Notes under the pieces: generated by a model
The model's database searches: none
The model's input: only the letters and a program-made list of their open reading frames with translations
What the model was told of the DNA's origin: nothing
Made by a program: the position numbers and the translations under genes
From: Alphaproteobacteria bacterium
Lineage (GTDB): Bacteria > Myxococcota_A > UBA796 > GCA-2862545
Direction of reading: 5' to 3'
Assembly: GCA_020632875.1 (NCBI GenBank)
Contig: JACKET010000015.1
Coordinates: forward strand, 105,884 to 169,883
Length of the DNA stretch: 64,000 nt
In this document: in pieces, positions 25,100-32,663 of the stretch
How the letters are laid out: each line of letters opens with the position of its first letter
Position numbering within the stretch: the first letter of the stretch is position 1

Positions 25100-25549
25100 T
25101 CAGCGCGCGAGCGGCATCCGCGCGCGGTCGACCAGACCCTCCAGCGCCGCGCGGCCGAGCCGACGCACGAACGGCCCCGCGAACGGCTCGGCCAGCCGGC
25201 CCACTCCGGAGAGCCACAGCTCGAGCGTCCACGTCACGCGGGTCGAGTCGCCGAGGTCCTCGAAGCGCGCGTCGTCGCGCGCCCGCACGCCGCGGCCGAG
25301 CCCTTCGAGGACCAGCCCGAACGGCGCAACGTGCTCGACCACGCGGTACTCCATCGCCGTGCGGCGCCCGACGAACAGCACCTCGACGTGGAACCGCGAG
25401 CCCGCGGCGATGGGCCGCTCCCACGGGTCGAGCCGGCGGGCGTCGAGCACGGCGGGGTCCCACTCGGGTGCACGCGAGAAGTCCGCCACGAACGAGAACA
25501 CCTCGTCGATCGGGCGCGGCACGACACGGGACTCGCGGACCTGGAGCAC
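25100..25549 (-). CDS. SRPBCC / polyketide-cyclase-like protein
   Basis: 149 residues. MLQVRESRVVPRPIDEVFSF, VADFSRAPEWDPAVLDAR, then GSRFHVEVLFVGRRTAMEYR and TRVTWTLELWLSG are the START/SRPBCC helix-grip pattern. Such proteins bind lipids or small hydrophobic molecules. The start is GTG 25549. It converges with the peptidase gene (3 bases between stops) and is divergent from the 25617 gene. Confidence 0.88.
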   Translation of the reverse strand: MLQVRESRVVPRPIDEVFSFVADFSRAPEWDPAVLDARRLDPWERPIAAGSRFHVEVLFVGRRTAMEYRVVEHVAPFGLVLEGLGRGVRARDDARFEDLGDSTRVTWTLELWLSGVGRLAEPFAGPFVRRLGRAALEGLVDRARMPLAR

Positions 25550-25616
25550 GATCGGCTGCTAACCGACGAGGGTGGCACGCGTCGTGCACTCGTCCCGGTC
25601 CCGCAAGGAGGCCCCC

Positions 25617-25964
25617 ATGAGCGACGAACGCGACACCCACAGCGCCATCGGCGAGCTGACCGACGAGCTGCGCCTGCAGGCCTGGCTCGGCCAGAAGGAG
25701 CTGAACGAGCCGAGCCTGAAGACGGCCGAGGCCCACGCCGAGGCGAGCGCCCTGGCGCGGATGCGCGACGAGATCCGGCTGCAGCTCCACCTCGGCAAGC
25801 TCGACGCGCAGGACGAGTTCGAGAAGCTCGAGTCCCGCTGGCGGGTGCTGATGCAGCGCGACCTCGAGCCGGCGGCCGAGATCGCGGCGACCGAGATCGA
25901 GCACGCCGCGCACGACGTGCTCAAGCAGATCCGCGACGGGTACCACCGGCTCCTGGGCCACTGA
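25617..25964 (+). CDS. Small helical protein, 115 aa
   Basis: MSDERDTHSAIGELTDELRL then a run of heptad-like charged helix to the end (LARMRDEIRLQLHLGKLDAQ, DEFEKLESRWRVLMQRDLEP). It looks like a single long coiled coil. No family recognised. ATG 25617 has AAGGAGG 5 bases upstream. It precedes the SulP-carbonic anhydrase pair by 122 bases and may be independent. Confidence 0.7.
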   Translation: MSDERDTHSAIGELTDELRLQAWLGQKELNEPSLKTAEAHAEASALARMRDEIRLQLHLGKLDAQDEFEKLESRWRVLMQRDLEPAAEIAATEIEHAAHDVLKQIRDGYHRLLGH

Positions 25965-26015
25965 ATCCGGGCCCAGGTGTGCGAGAGCGCACAGGCCCCT
26001 GTGGACCTGACCACA

Positions 26016-26039
26016 ATTCATGACAACTCAGTCGTGAAT
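26016..26039. promoter_or_regulatory. Inverted repeat ahead of the SulP gene
   Basis: ATTCATGAC, 6 bases, GTCGTGAAT: nine-base arms with one mismatch, 47 bases before the SulP start. It could be a regulator site controlling bicarbonate uptake. Confidence 0.5.
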
Positions 26040-26086
26040 CGAGAACCACGACACGGCTAGACGCTATCCGGCGTGGAGGGTTGGTC

Positions 26087-27670
26087 ATGTCGGATTCTCA
26101 GGGAGCGCTCGAGCCAGGCGTCCTCCCGAACCTGCGGTACGACGTGCCGGCGGGGCTCGTGGTGTTCCTCGTGGCCCTGCCGCTGTGCCTCGGCATCGCG
26201 CTGGCGTCGGATGCACCGCTCATCGCGGGCATCGTCTCCGGCGTCGTCGCGGGACTGCTCGTCGGCCCGCTGTCGGGCAGCCAGCTCTCCGTGTCCGGTC
26301 CCGCGGCCGGCCTCACCGTGCTCGTCGCCGGCGGCATCGCCGAGCTCGGCGGCTACGAGGCGTTCCTGCCCGCCGTCGTGCTCGCCGGCGTCATCCAGAT
26401 CGTGCTCGGCGTGCTTCGCGGCGGCGTGCTCGCGAACATCTTCCCGAGCTCCGTGATCGAGGGGATGCTCGCCGGCATCGGCGTCATCCTGATCCTGAAG
26501 CAGATCCCCCACGCGCTCGGCCGCGACACCGACTACGAAGGCGACCTCGACTTCTGGCTGATGGGCCACCAGGCGCACACCTTCAGCGAGATCGAGGCGG
26601 CCATCCGCACGCCCTCGCCCGGCGTCGTCATCGTCACCATCGTGTGCCTCGCCATCCTGCTGCTCTGGCAGCGTCCGTTCATCGCGAAGCAGGCGTGGTC
26701 GCGCATCGTCCCGGGCCCGCTCGTCGCGGTGCTCGCCGGCGTCGGGATCAACGAGATGTTCGGCGTGGCGGCTCCCGAGCTCTTCATCCGCGCCGAAGAG
26801 GGGCACATGGTGAAGCTCCCGGTGCTCGACTCGCTCGGCGAGTTCTGGCGCGCCCTGCCCCGTCCCGACTGGTCGCGCATCGGCGAGCCCCGGGTCTGGT
26901 CGGTCGCCGGGACGATCGCCGCGGTCGCATCGCTCGAGACGCTCCTGTCGGTCGAGGCGGTCGACAAGCTCGACCCCTACCGCCGCACCTCGAACACCAA
27001 CCGCGAGCTCATGGCCCAGGGCGTCGGCAACGTGGTCGCAGGCTCGCTCGGCGGCCTCCCGATGACCTCGGTCATCGTGCGCTCGTCCACGAACGTCTAC
27101 TCCGGCGGGCGCACCCGCATCTCGGCCGTGGTGCACGGCATCCTGCTCGGCGGGCTCGTCCTGTCGGTGCCGTTCCTGCTGAACCGCATCCCGCTCGCGG
27201 CGCTCGCCGCCGTGCTGCTCACGGTCGGCTACAAGCTCGCCCGCGTCGAGCTCTTCAGGAAGATGTACCGCGCGGGTGCCGACCAGTTCGTGCCGTTCCT
27301 CGTCACCATCGCCGTGACCGTGTTCTCCGACCTGCTCATGGGCGTGATGGTGGGCTTCGCGGTGGGGGTCGTGATGGTGATGATCACGAACTTCACGACC
27401 GCCATCTCGGTCGTGCACGAAGACGGCGCCTGGCTCGTGCAGTTCACGAAAGACGTGAGCTTCCTCAACAAGACCCGACTCCGCCGCGTGCTGGCCGACA
27501 TCCCGCCCCACTCCGAGGTCGTCATCGACGGCACCCGCGCGATGTTCATCGACCACGACATCTACGAGATCGTCGAGGACTTCAAGGAGTCGGCGAAGCA
27601 CCGCGACATCCGGGTCGAGTGCCGCCGCCTCGACTCCAAAGACCACCCGATCCGACTGCCGGGGATGTGA
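26087..27670 (+). CDS. SulP-family anion transporter, likely bicarbonate
   Basis: 527 residues. Ten or more membrane segments with SulP landmarks: YDVPAGLVVFLVALPLCLGI, LSVSGPAAGLTVLV, NRELMAQGVGNVVAGSLGGL, PMTSVIVRSSTNVYSGGRTR. The C-terminal 100 residues form a STAS-like domain (VSFLNKTRLRRVLADIPPHS, EVVIDGTRAMFIDHDI). SulP proteins move sulphate, bicarbonate or other anions; a carbonic anhydrase 3 bases downstream favours bicarbonate. ATG 26087 is chosen over TTG 26081 because GGAGG is 7 bases before it and only 1 base before the TTG. Confidence 0.92.
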   Translation: MSDSQGALEPGVLPNLRYDVPAGLVVFLVALPLCLGIALASDAPLIAGIVSGVVAGLLVGPLSGSQLSVSGPAAGLTVLVAGGIAELGGYEAFLPAVVLAGVIQIVLGVLRGGVLANIFPSSVIEGMLAGIGVILILKQIPHALGRDTDYEGDLDFWLMGHQAHTFSEIEAAIRTPSPGVVIVTIVCLAILLLWQRPFIAKQAWSRIVPGPLVAVLAGVGINEMFGVAAPELFIRAEEGHMVKLPVLDSLGEFWRALPRPDWSRIGEPRVWSVAGTIAAVASLETLLSVEAVDKLDPYRRTSNTNRELMAQGVGNVVAGSLGGLPMTSVIVRSSTNVYSGGRTRISAVVHGILLGGLVLSVPFLLNRIPLAALAAVLLTVGYKLARVELFRKMYRAGADQFVPFLVTIAVTVFSDLLMGVMVGFAVGVVMVMITNFTTAISVVHEDGAWLVQFTKDVSFLNKTRLRRVLADIPPHSEVVIDGTRAMFIDHDIYEIVEDFKESAKHRDIRVECRRLDSKDHPIRLPGM

Positions 27671-27673
27671 CCC

Positions 27674-28297
27674 ATGGACTCCTGGAAGCGACTCCTGCTC
27701 GAGAACAAGGCCTGGGCGCAAGACAAGGCCTCCCACACCGCCGAAGACCGCCCCGGCGCCGACAAGCCCGAGTTCCTGTGGATCGGGTGCTCCGATGCGC
27801 GCGTGCCGGCCGAGCGACTCACGGGGGCGAGCTCCGGTGAGCTGTTCGTCCACCGCAACGTGGCGAACCTCGTGGTGCACACCGACGTGAACCTGCTCGC
27901 CGTGCTCGAGTGCGCCGTCGGGCACATCGGCGTCGAGCACGTCGTGGTGTGCGGCCACTACGAGTGCCTCGGGATCCGCGCGGCGCAGAGCCGGGAGACC
28001 CACGGGATGATGGACGCGTGGTTGAACCACGTGAAGGACACGTGGCGCGCCCACAAGGACGAGCTCGACCTGCACGACGAAGCCGCGGCACACCGGCGCC
28101 TCGTCGAGCTGAACGTGATGCAGCAGGTCCGGAATCTCGCCCGCACCACCGTCGTCCAGCGCGCGTGGAAGAGTGCGAAGAGACCCACCCTGCACGGCTG
28201 GGTCTACGATCCCCACGATTTCCTGATTCGTCCGCTGGTTCGTGTCGACGCCGACACCCCCCTCGACGCCGTGCACCAGCTCACGTCCCTCGACTGA
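27674..28297 (+). CDS. Beta-class carbonic anhydrase
   Basis: 207 residues. Zinc ligands Cys39 (WIGCSDARVPAE, with Asp41 and Arg43), His95 and Cys98 (VVCGHYECLG). FVHRNVANLV follows the first Cys block as usual. The second motif reads GHYECLG where GHYGCGG is common, so two glycines are replaced. It interconverts CO2 and bicarbonate and lies 3 bases after the SulP gene, so the two are probably co-translated as an uptake pair. Confidence 0.9.
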   Translation: MDSWKRLLLENKAWAQDKASHTAEDRPGADKPEFLWIGCSDARVPAERLTGASSGELFVHRNVANLVVHTDVNLLAVLECAVGHIGVEHVVVCGHYECLGIRAAQSRETHGMMDAWLNHVKDTWRAHKDELDLHDEAAAHRRLVELNVMQQVRNLARTTVVQRAWKSAKRPTLHGWVYDPHDFLIRPLVRVDADTPLDAVHQLTSLD

Positions 28298-28358
28298 TTG
28301 ACAGGGGTGTCAGCGACGGCGTTCCGTGGTGTCCCAAGCTCCGACAGGAGGAGACACC

Positions 28359-28769
28359 ATGATCCAGAAGACGCTGTTCGCACTGCCCCTCGTGCTGTTC
28401 ACCCTCGTCGCCGGCTGCGGTGGTGAGGGCATCTGCCATGCCGGAGACGACGACTGCATCTGCAGCGGCGCCGGTACGTGCGAGTGGGACTGCGCCGGAG
28501 GCGACTGCGACTTCACGTCGAGCGGCCAGGGCACCTCGACGTTCGCGTGTCCGGACGGCGGCTGCACGCTGACGTTCTCGGGCCAGGGCGACACGTCGAT
28601 GTCGTGCGACGGCGGCGGCTGCGACGTGACCGCGACGGGCCAGGGCGACCTGTCGCTGTCCTGCGAAGGCGGGGGCTGCGAGGTCGACTGCAGCGGTCAG
28701 GGCACGTGCACGATCACCGAGTGCACGGACTGCGTGTGCAACCCGTCCCTCACGGGCGTCTGCAACTAG
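28359..28769 (+). CDS. Cys-rich GQG-repeat lipoprotein
   Basis: 136 residues. Lipobox LVAGC with Cys20, then almost nothing but a repeat of 19-20 residues: GGDCDFTSSGQGTSTFACPD, GGCTLTFSGQGDTSMSCDG, GGCDVTATGQGDLSLSCEG, GGCEVDCSGQGTCTITEC. Each unit has GQG in the middle and a C-x2-G-G-C turn, so a small disulphide-stapled beta-solenoid is likely. About 18 Cys in all. I do not recognise a named family. ATG 28359 has AGGAGG 7-8 bases upstream. Confidence 0.8.
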   Translation: MIQKTLFALPLVLFTLVAGCGGEGICHAGDDDCICSGAGTCEWDCAGGDCDFTSSGQGTSTFACPDGGCTLTFSGQGDTSMSCDGGGCDVTATGQGDLSLSCEGGGCEVDCSGQGTCTITECTDCVCNPSLTGVCN

Positions 28770-28805
28770 GGAACTTGCGTCGCGTAGCCGGCTGCAGGCT
28801 CCTTC

Positions 28806-28977
28806 CCGTGCGCGTGCGCGTGCGCGTGCGCGTTCCCGATCCGGGACGTGGGAAGCGCCCCCTCGACCGGGGGAACGACGGCGTTTCAGCCCGGTGATCG
28901 ACTGGGACATCAGCTCCAGACAGTGCCCGAACGCCGCTGCCCGCCTGATCGGGCACGCGCACGCGCACGCGCACCGC
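28806..28977. repeat. Inverted GTGCGC / GCACGC hexamer tracts
   Basis: CCCGTGCGCGTGCGCGTGCG (28807 on) ends in TTCCCGATCCGG, and GATCGGGCACGCGCACGCGC (28947 on) is nearly its reverse complement. The pair could fold the intergenic stretch between the lipoprotein and the DsbA gene into one large hairpin. Similar GCACGC/GGGCAC tracts occur near 2852, 3345 and 3760. Confidence 0.75.
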
Positions 28978-29026
28978 CTTCGGCTGGGCACGGGAGGAGT
29001 CCGGCGCGCGTTGCGCGACGGACCCC

Positions 29027-29725
29027 CTAGATCGGGCAACCGTCCGGCCCGCAGGCCTCGGCAGCGTCGCCGAGCGCCTCGGGCTCGCGCGTCTCTTCGG
29101 CGTGACGGAGCGCTCGCGTGAGCAGCTCGACGGGCTGTGCGCCCGAGACCGCCACCCGCTCGTCGAACACGAAGAACGGCACGCCCGTCACGCCGAGCTG
29201 CCTCGCGAGGCTCTCATCACCGCGCACGGCCTCCGCGAACCGATCGGAGGCCAGCACCTCGCGGACCTCGCTCTCCGGGACCCCCACCTCGACGGCCAGC
29301 GCGCCCATCGCGTCGGCATCGCCGACCGCCGCGCCCTCCGCGAAGTAGGCGCGGAACATCCGACCCTTCAGCGCGTCTTGCAGCCCGTGTCGCTCGGCGA
29401 GGTGCAGCAGGCGATGCGCGTCGAACGTGTTGCCGTGCTGGATGCGCGCGAAGTCGAACACCACGCCGTCGCCCGCGCCCCGCTCGACCATCTGGGCGAG
29501 CATCTGGCGCGCCTGCTCGATGCCGAAGCCGTACTTCCGCGACAGGAGCTCGGCGTGATCCCCGGCCGTGGACCGCGGCGATCTCGGGTCGAGCTCGAAG
29601 GACCGCCAGCGGATCTCGACCGCTTCGCCGCCGGACTCGCGGTATGCCGCGACCGCCCGCTCGAGCCGGGACCTCCCGATGGCACACCACGGACACACGA
29701 TGTCGGACCACACGTCGATGCGCAT
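29027..29725 (-). CDS. DsbA-family oxidoreductase, FrnE-like
   Basis: 232 residues. MRIDVWSDIVCPWCAIGRSR gives the CPWC pair (Cys11, Cys14) of the FrnE group. RWRSFELDP, then QHGNTFDAHRLLHLAERHGL and LGVTGVPFFVFDERVAVSGA with the cis-Pro loop complete the thioredoxin-fold pattern. There is no signal, so it is cytoplasmic. FrnE-type proteins act in disulphide exchange or oxidative stress. The last 20 residues (EACGPDGCPI) add an extra CxxxxC pair at the extreme C-terminus. Confidence 0.92.
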   Translation of the reverse strand: MRIDVWSDIVCPWCAIGRSRLERAVAAYRESGGEAVEIRWRSFELDPRSPRSTAGDHAELLSRKYGFGIEQARQMLAQMVERGAGDGVVFDFARIQHGNTFDAHRLLHLAERHGLQDALKGRMFRAYFAEGAAVGDADAMGALAVEVGVPESEVREVLASDRFAEAVRGDESLARQLGVTGVPFFVFDERVAVSGAQPVELLTRALRHAEETREPEALGDAAEACGPDGCPI

Positions 29726-29820
29726 CCCGCACCTCCAGGCCCCCTCCTATCGCCGTGTGACACAAGGTGACCGACGGGCCTCCATCCAGCGTCGTACGGC
29801 TGTAGGACCAGGAGGTCCTC

Positions 29821-29991
29821 ATGCAGTTCAACGCCAAGCGCGTCGCCGCCCTCACCCTGCTCATGCTGCTGCCCGTCAGCGCGTTCGCCGCGGCCGCGGC
29901 CACCGGTGCCGACGGCGGATTCTGCGCGTCGCTGCTCTCCGGGCTGTTCGACTGCAGCAGCAGCGGCGGCTGCCCGCACGCCGCCCCGTAG
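29821..29991 (+). CDS. Tiny secreted Cys-containing peptide, 56 aa
   Basis: MQFNAKRVAALTLLMLLPVS, then AFAAAAATGADGG with a clear signal-peptidase site (VSAFA), leaving a mature part of about 30 residues: FCASLLSGLFDCSSSGGCPH, AAP, with three Cys. The ATG is preceded by AGGAGG 5-6 bases upstream and a TAGGAC box 12 bases upstream. Third-position GC is consistent with coding. No family is recognised. It is divergent from the DsbA-like gene. Confidence 0.75.
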   Translation: MQFNAKRVAALTLLMLLPVSAFAAAAATGADGGFCASLLSGLFDCSSSGGCPHAAP

Positions 29992-30031
29992 CGCGGTGGC
30001 CCAGCGGGGCGAGACCCCATAATCTCCGGAG

Positions 30032-30901
30032 ATGACGAACTCTCCGAAGTCCGACCGCCTGCTGCTCGCCCTCCAGCCCGAGGCCGGTGCCGACGCCCTG
30101 ATCGCGCAGGGCGTGGCGTGGGCGCAGCGCCTGGGCGCCCGCCTCGACCTGTGCTGCGTGCTGCCCACCTTCCTCGCGTCCGACCCGCTGCGAACCACCT
30201 CGACCAGCGAGTACGACGCGGTCGACGCGGTGGCCGACCAGCGCCGCGTGGCCGACTGGCTCGACGACTGCCGGGCTTCGGTGCCCGACGCCGTTCGCGG
30301 GGATGCCCGGGTGCTGCTCGGCGACGCCGTCACCGAGGTGCGCGAGGCGTCCGAGGGCTATCGCCTGCTGCTCGTGGGCACGCACCACCGGCGCGAGCTG
30401 TCGCGCCTGCTGCTGGGTTCGGTCGCCGAGGCGCTCGCGCGCACCGCGTCCGTGCCGACGCTCGTGCTGGGCACCTCGGTCCGCCCCACGCACGACCCGC
30501 TCCGCGTGCACCTGCCGATCGATCCGGGGGATCCGAGCTTCCACGCCGTGGAGTGGGCGCGCACGAACCTGCCGGGCGCCGAGCTGACGGCCGTGTACCT
30601 CCTGCCCTGGCTGAAGACCTTCGGTCCGCTGCAGCCGCCCGGCGACGTGGTGCTCGACGAAGCGCGCGAGCGCCTGCGGGTCGCGCTCGCCGACGGTGGG
30701 CACGGCGATCTGCACGGCGTGGTCGTGGTCCGCGAAGAGACGAACGCCGGCGAGGCCCTCGCACACGAGGCCGACACCGGGCACGTCGACCTGATCGCCA
30801 TGCCGACGCACGGCCGTACCGGCATCGCGCACCTGCTGTTCGGCTCGGTCACCGAGCGCGTCGTGCGTGCCGCCGACTGCCCGGTGCTCGTGGTCCGGTA
30901 G
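30032..30901 (+). CDS. Universal stress protein, two UspA domains
   Basis: 289 residues with two UspA folds in tandem. Domain 1 ends LLLVGTHHRRELSRLLLGSV, AEALARTASVPTLVL; domain 2 ends DLIAMPTHGRTGIAHLLFGS, VTERVVRAADCPVLVV. Both keep the G-x2-G-x9-G-S/T ATP-binding pattern, the second more cleanly. Tandem UspA proteins bind ATP and act in stress survival. TAATCT lies 6 bases before the ATG, so the message may be almost leaderless. It converges with the epimerase gene; their stops abut. Confidence 0.93.
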   Translation: MTNSPKSDRLLLALQPEAGADALIAQGVAWAQRLGARLDLCCVLPTFLASDPLRTTSTSEYDAVDAVADQRRVADWLDDCRASVPDAVRGDARVLLGDAVTEVREASEGYRLLLVGTHHRRELSRLLLGSVAEALARTASVPTLVLGTSVRPTHDPLRVHLPIDPGDPSFHAVEWARTNLPGAELTAVYLLPWLKTFGPLQPPGDVVLDEARERLRVALADGGHGDLHGVVVVREETNAGEALAHEADTGHVDLIAMPTHGRTGIAHLLFGSVTERVVRAADCPVLVVR

Positions 30902-31774
30902 CTACCGGAACGCGCGAACCATCCGCTCCATGCCGGCCTCGATGCCGGTGGTCGCGCGCCAGCCCAGCACCTCGGCCGCCAGCCGCGGATCGCCGCAGAA
31001 CCGCTCCACGTCGAACGCCCGCGGCGCGGCGGTACGCACGGTGGCGCCCGTTCCGGCACAGCGGACCGCCAGCTCCGCGAGCGCGCCCAGCGTCGTGCTC
31101 TGCCCGGTGACGAGGTGCAGCGGCGGGAGCACGGCCCCCTCGGCGAGCTGCCCGATGATCCGCAGCAGCCCGTCCACCGCGTCGTCGAGCCACACGAAGT
31201 CGAACGCGTGCGCGAGCCCGTCGACACGCAGCTCTCCGCCCGTCGCAGCGGCGCGAGCGAACGCGGGCACGACGCGATCGGCGTGGTCGGGCGCGGCTCC
31301 GTACACGTTCGAGAGGCGCACGACGGCCGTGCGACGGCCCGCTTCCCGCGCGCCCAGCACCCGCTGCTCGCCCGCGACCTTCGCGCGCCCGTAGACGTTC
31401 AGCGGTGCGAGCGGCGCCGACTCCGGCGTCGGCGACACGGTGGGCTGCCCGTAGACCTCGCGGCTGCTCGCGAAGAGCACCCACGCGTCCCCGCTGCGCT
31501 CCAGCACGTTGACCGTCCCGCCCACGTTGGTCGATTCGCACACCGCCGGGTCCCGCTCGGCCCACACCACCCGCGACACGGCGGCGAGGTGCACCACGCC
31601 GTGACACCCGCGCGCACGCGCCTCCACGGCGTCTGCGTCGCGCACGTCGACGGGATCGGCGCCACGCACGTCGAGCGGCACCACCTCGTGGCCCCGAGCG
31701 CGCAGCGCGGCGCCGAGCGCCGTGCCGACCAGTCCCTCCGAGCCGGTGACGAGGATCCTCAAGCGGCCGAGCAT
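30902..31774 (-). CDS. NAD-dependent epimerase/dehydratase
   Basis: 290 residues, extended SDR. LRILVTGSEGLVGTALG is the NAD site, FASSREVYGQPTVSP carries the catalytic Ser, and NVYGRAKVAGEQ the Tyr-x3-Lys. LSNVYGAAPDHADRVVPAFA and FDFVWLDDAVDGLLRI are typical sugar-nucleotide epimerase parts. It would alter a nucleotide sugar; no glycosyltransferase is nearby. ATG 31774 gives the normal N-terminus. Confidence 0.92.
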   Translation of the reverse strand: MLGRLRILVTGSEGLVGTALGAALRARGHEVVPLDVRGADPVDVRDADAVEARARGCHGVVHLAAVSRVVWAERDPAVCESTNVGGTVNVLERSGDAWVLFASSREVYGQPTVSPTPESAPLAPLNVYGRAKVAGEQRVLGAREAGRRTAVVRLSNVYGAAPDHADRVVPAFARAAATGGELRVDGLAHAFDFVWLDDAVDGLLRIIGQLAEGAVLPPLHLVTGQSTTLGALAELAVRCAGTGATVRTAAPRAFDVERFCGDPRLAAEVLGWRATTGIEAGMERMVRAFR

Positions 31775-31789
31775 AACCGCCGGAGCGCG

Positions 31790-32593
31790 CTACTCCACGC
31801 GCTCGAGATCGCCGAACCGGCCGACGTGGTACACGAGGTCGCCGCCGCGAACGCCCGTCAGCACGGCCTCGATCGTCTGGTCGTCGAACCGCGAGAACGC
31901 GAGCGTCAGCACCTTGCCCGCCGGGTTCGTGACGATGTAGCTGCCCTCCTCGGGGAGCGGGTCCTGCAGCCGGAACCCGATGTCGACCATGTCGAGGTGC
32001 CAGTCGCCGCGGTCGGTCTGCCAGTCGCGCACGCCGTCGAGCGAGAAGCCGCCGGCCTCGCGCACGCCGAACTCGTGGTCGCCCTGGACGTCGGCGGTCT
32101 CGCCGTCGGTGGTGGTCCAGGTGTGCTCGGTGGTCACGTGCCGCGTCCGCGCCTGCGCGCTCCACGTCACGAGCGCTTCGCCGTCGACCTGCACGTCCTC
32201 GTTGTGGAAGCCCATCCATTCGTGGAGCACCTCGAGGTCCTCGGCGTCGGTGCGCTGGACGGTGATCGCGGTGAGGCCCGCGTACGTGTGCCCGTCGTAG
32301 ACACACCCGTCGCCGAGCTCGCCCCAGTCGATGGTCGTCGTGGCCCCGTCGCGCGTGACCTCGTTGCAGCCGGCCTGGCTGTCCCAGAAGGCCTGGAGCT
32401 CCGCCGCCGCATCTTCGAGGGCCGCCCCGATGGTGAAGTCGGTGGACACCTCGATGGGCTCCTGGGTGGCGTTCGTGCCCTCGGACGAGCGGGCGGCCTG
32501 GCCGAGCGCGTTCGCGGCTTCGAGCGGGCCCATCTCCTCGCCACATCCGACGAGGGCGAAGACGACAGCAGCGGGGAGGAAGATGCGGTGCAT
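31790..32593 (-). CDS. Lipoprotein, unknown function
   Basis: 267 residues. Lipobox FALVGC with Cys17, then a helical segment rich in Ala and Glu, and a largely beta-strand remainder with a Cys pair (AGCNEVTRDGATTTIDWGEL, GDGCVYDG). The protein is acidic and repeats motifs such as TDGETADVQGDHEFGVRE, which suggests a curved beta-sheet. I do not recognise a family. The ATG has AAGGAG 8 bases upstream. It follows the S9 peptidase gene on the same strand after 70 bases. Confidence 0.75.
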   Translation of the reverse strand: MHRIFLPAAVVFALVGCGEEMGPLEAANALGQAARSSEGTNATQEPIEVSTDFTIGAALEDAAAELQAFWDSQAGCNEVTRDGATTTIDWGELGDGCVYDGHTYAGLTAITVQRTDAEDLEVLHEWMGFHNEDVQVDGEALVTWSAQARTRHVTTEHTWTTTDGETADVQGDHEFGVREAGGFSLDGVRDWQTDRGDWHLDMVDIGFRLQDPLPEEGSYIVTNPAGKVLTLAFSRFDDQTIEAVLTGVRGGDLVYHVGRFGDLERVE

Positions 32594-32663
32594 GAGGGGT
32601 CTCCTTTCGGTCTCGCCCCGTTGGACCCGCGAGGCGACGGAAACGAGAAAGAGAAAACACTCG

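Noticed and set aside
26057..28276. 739-residue minus-strand frame opposite SulP and carbonic anhydrase
   Set aside because: It is the antisense shadow of two recognised genes, with a His/Asp/Arg/Val-rich composition typical of such shadows.
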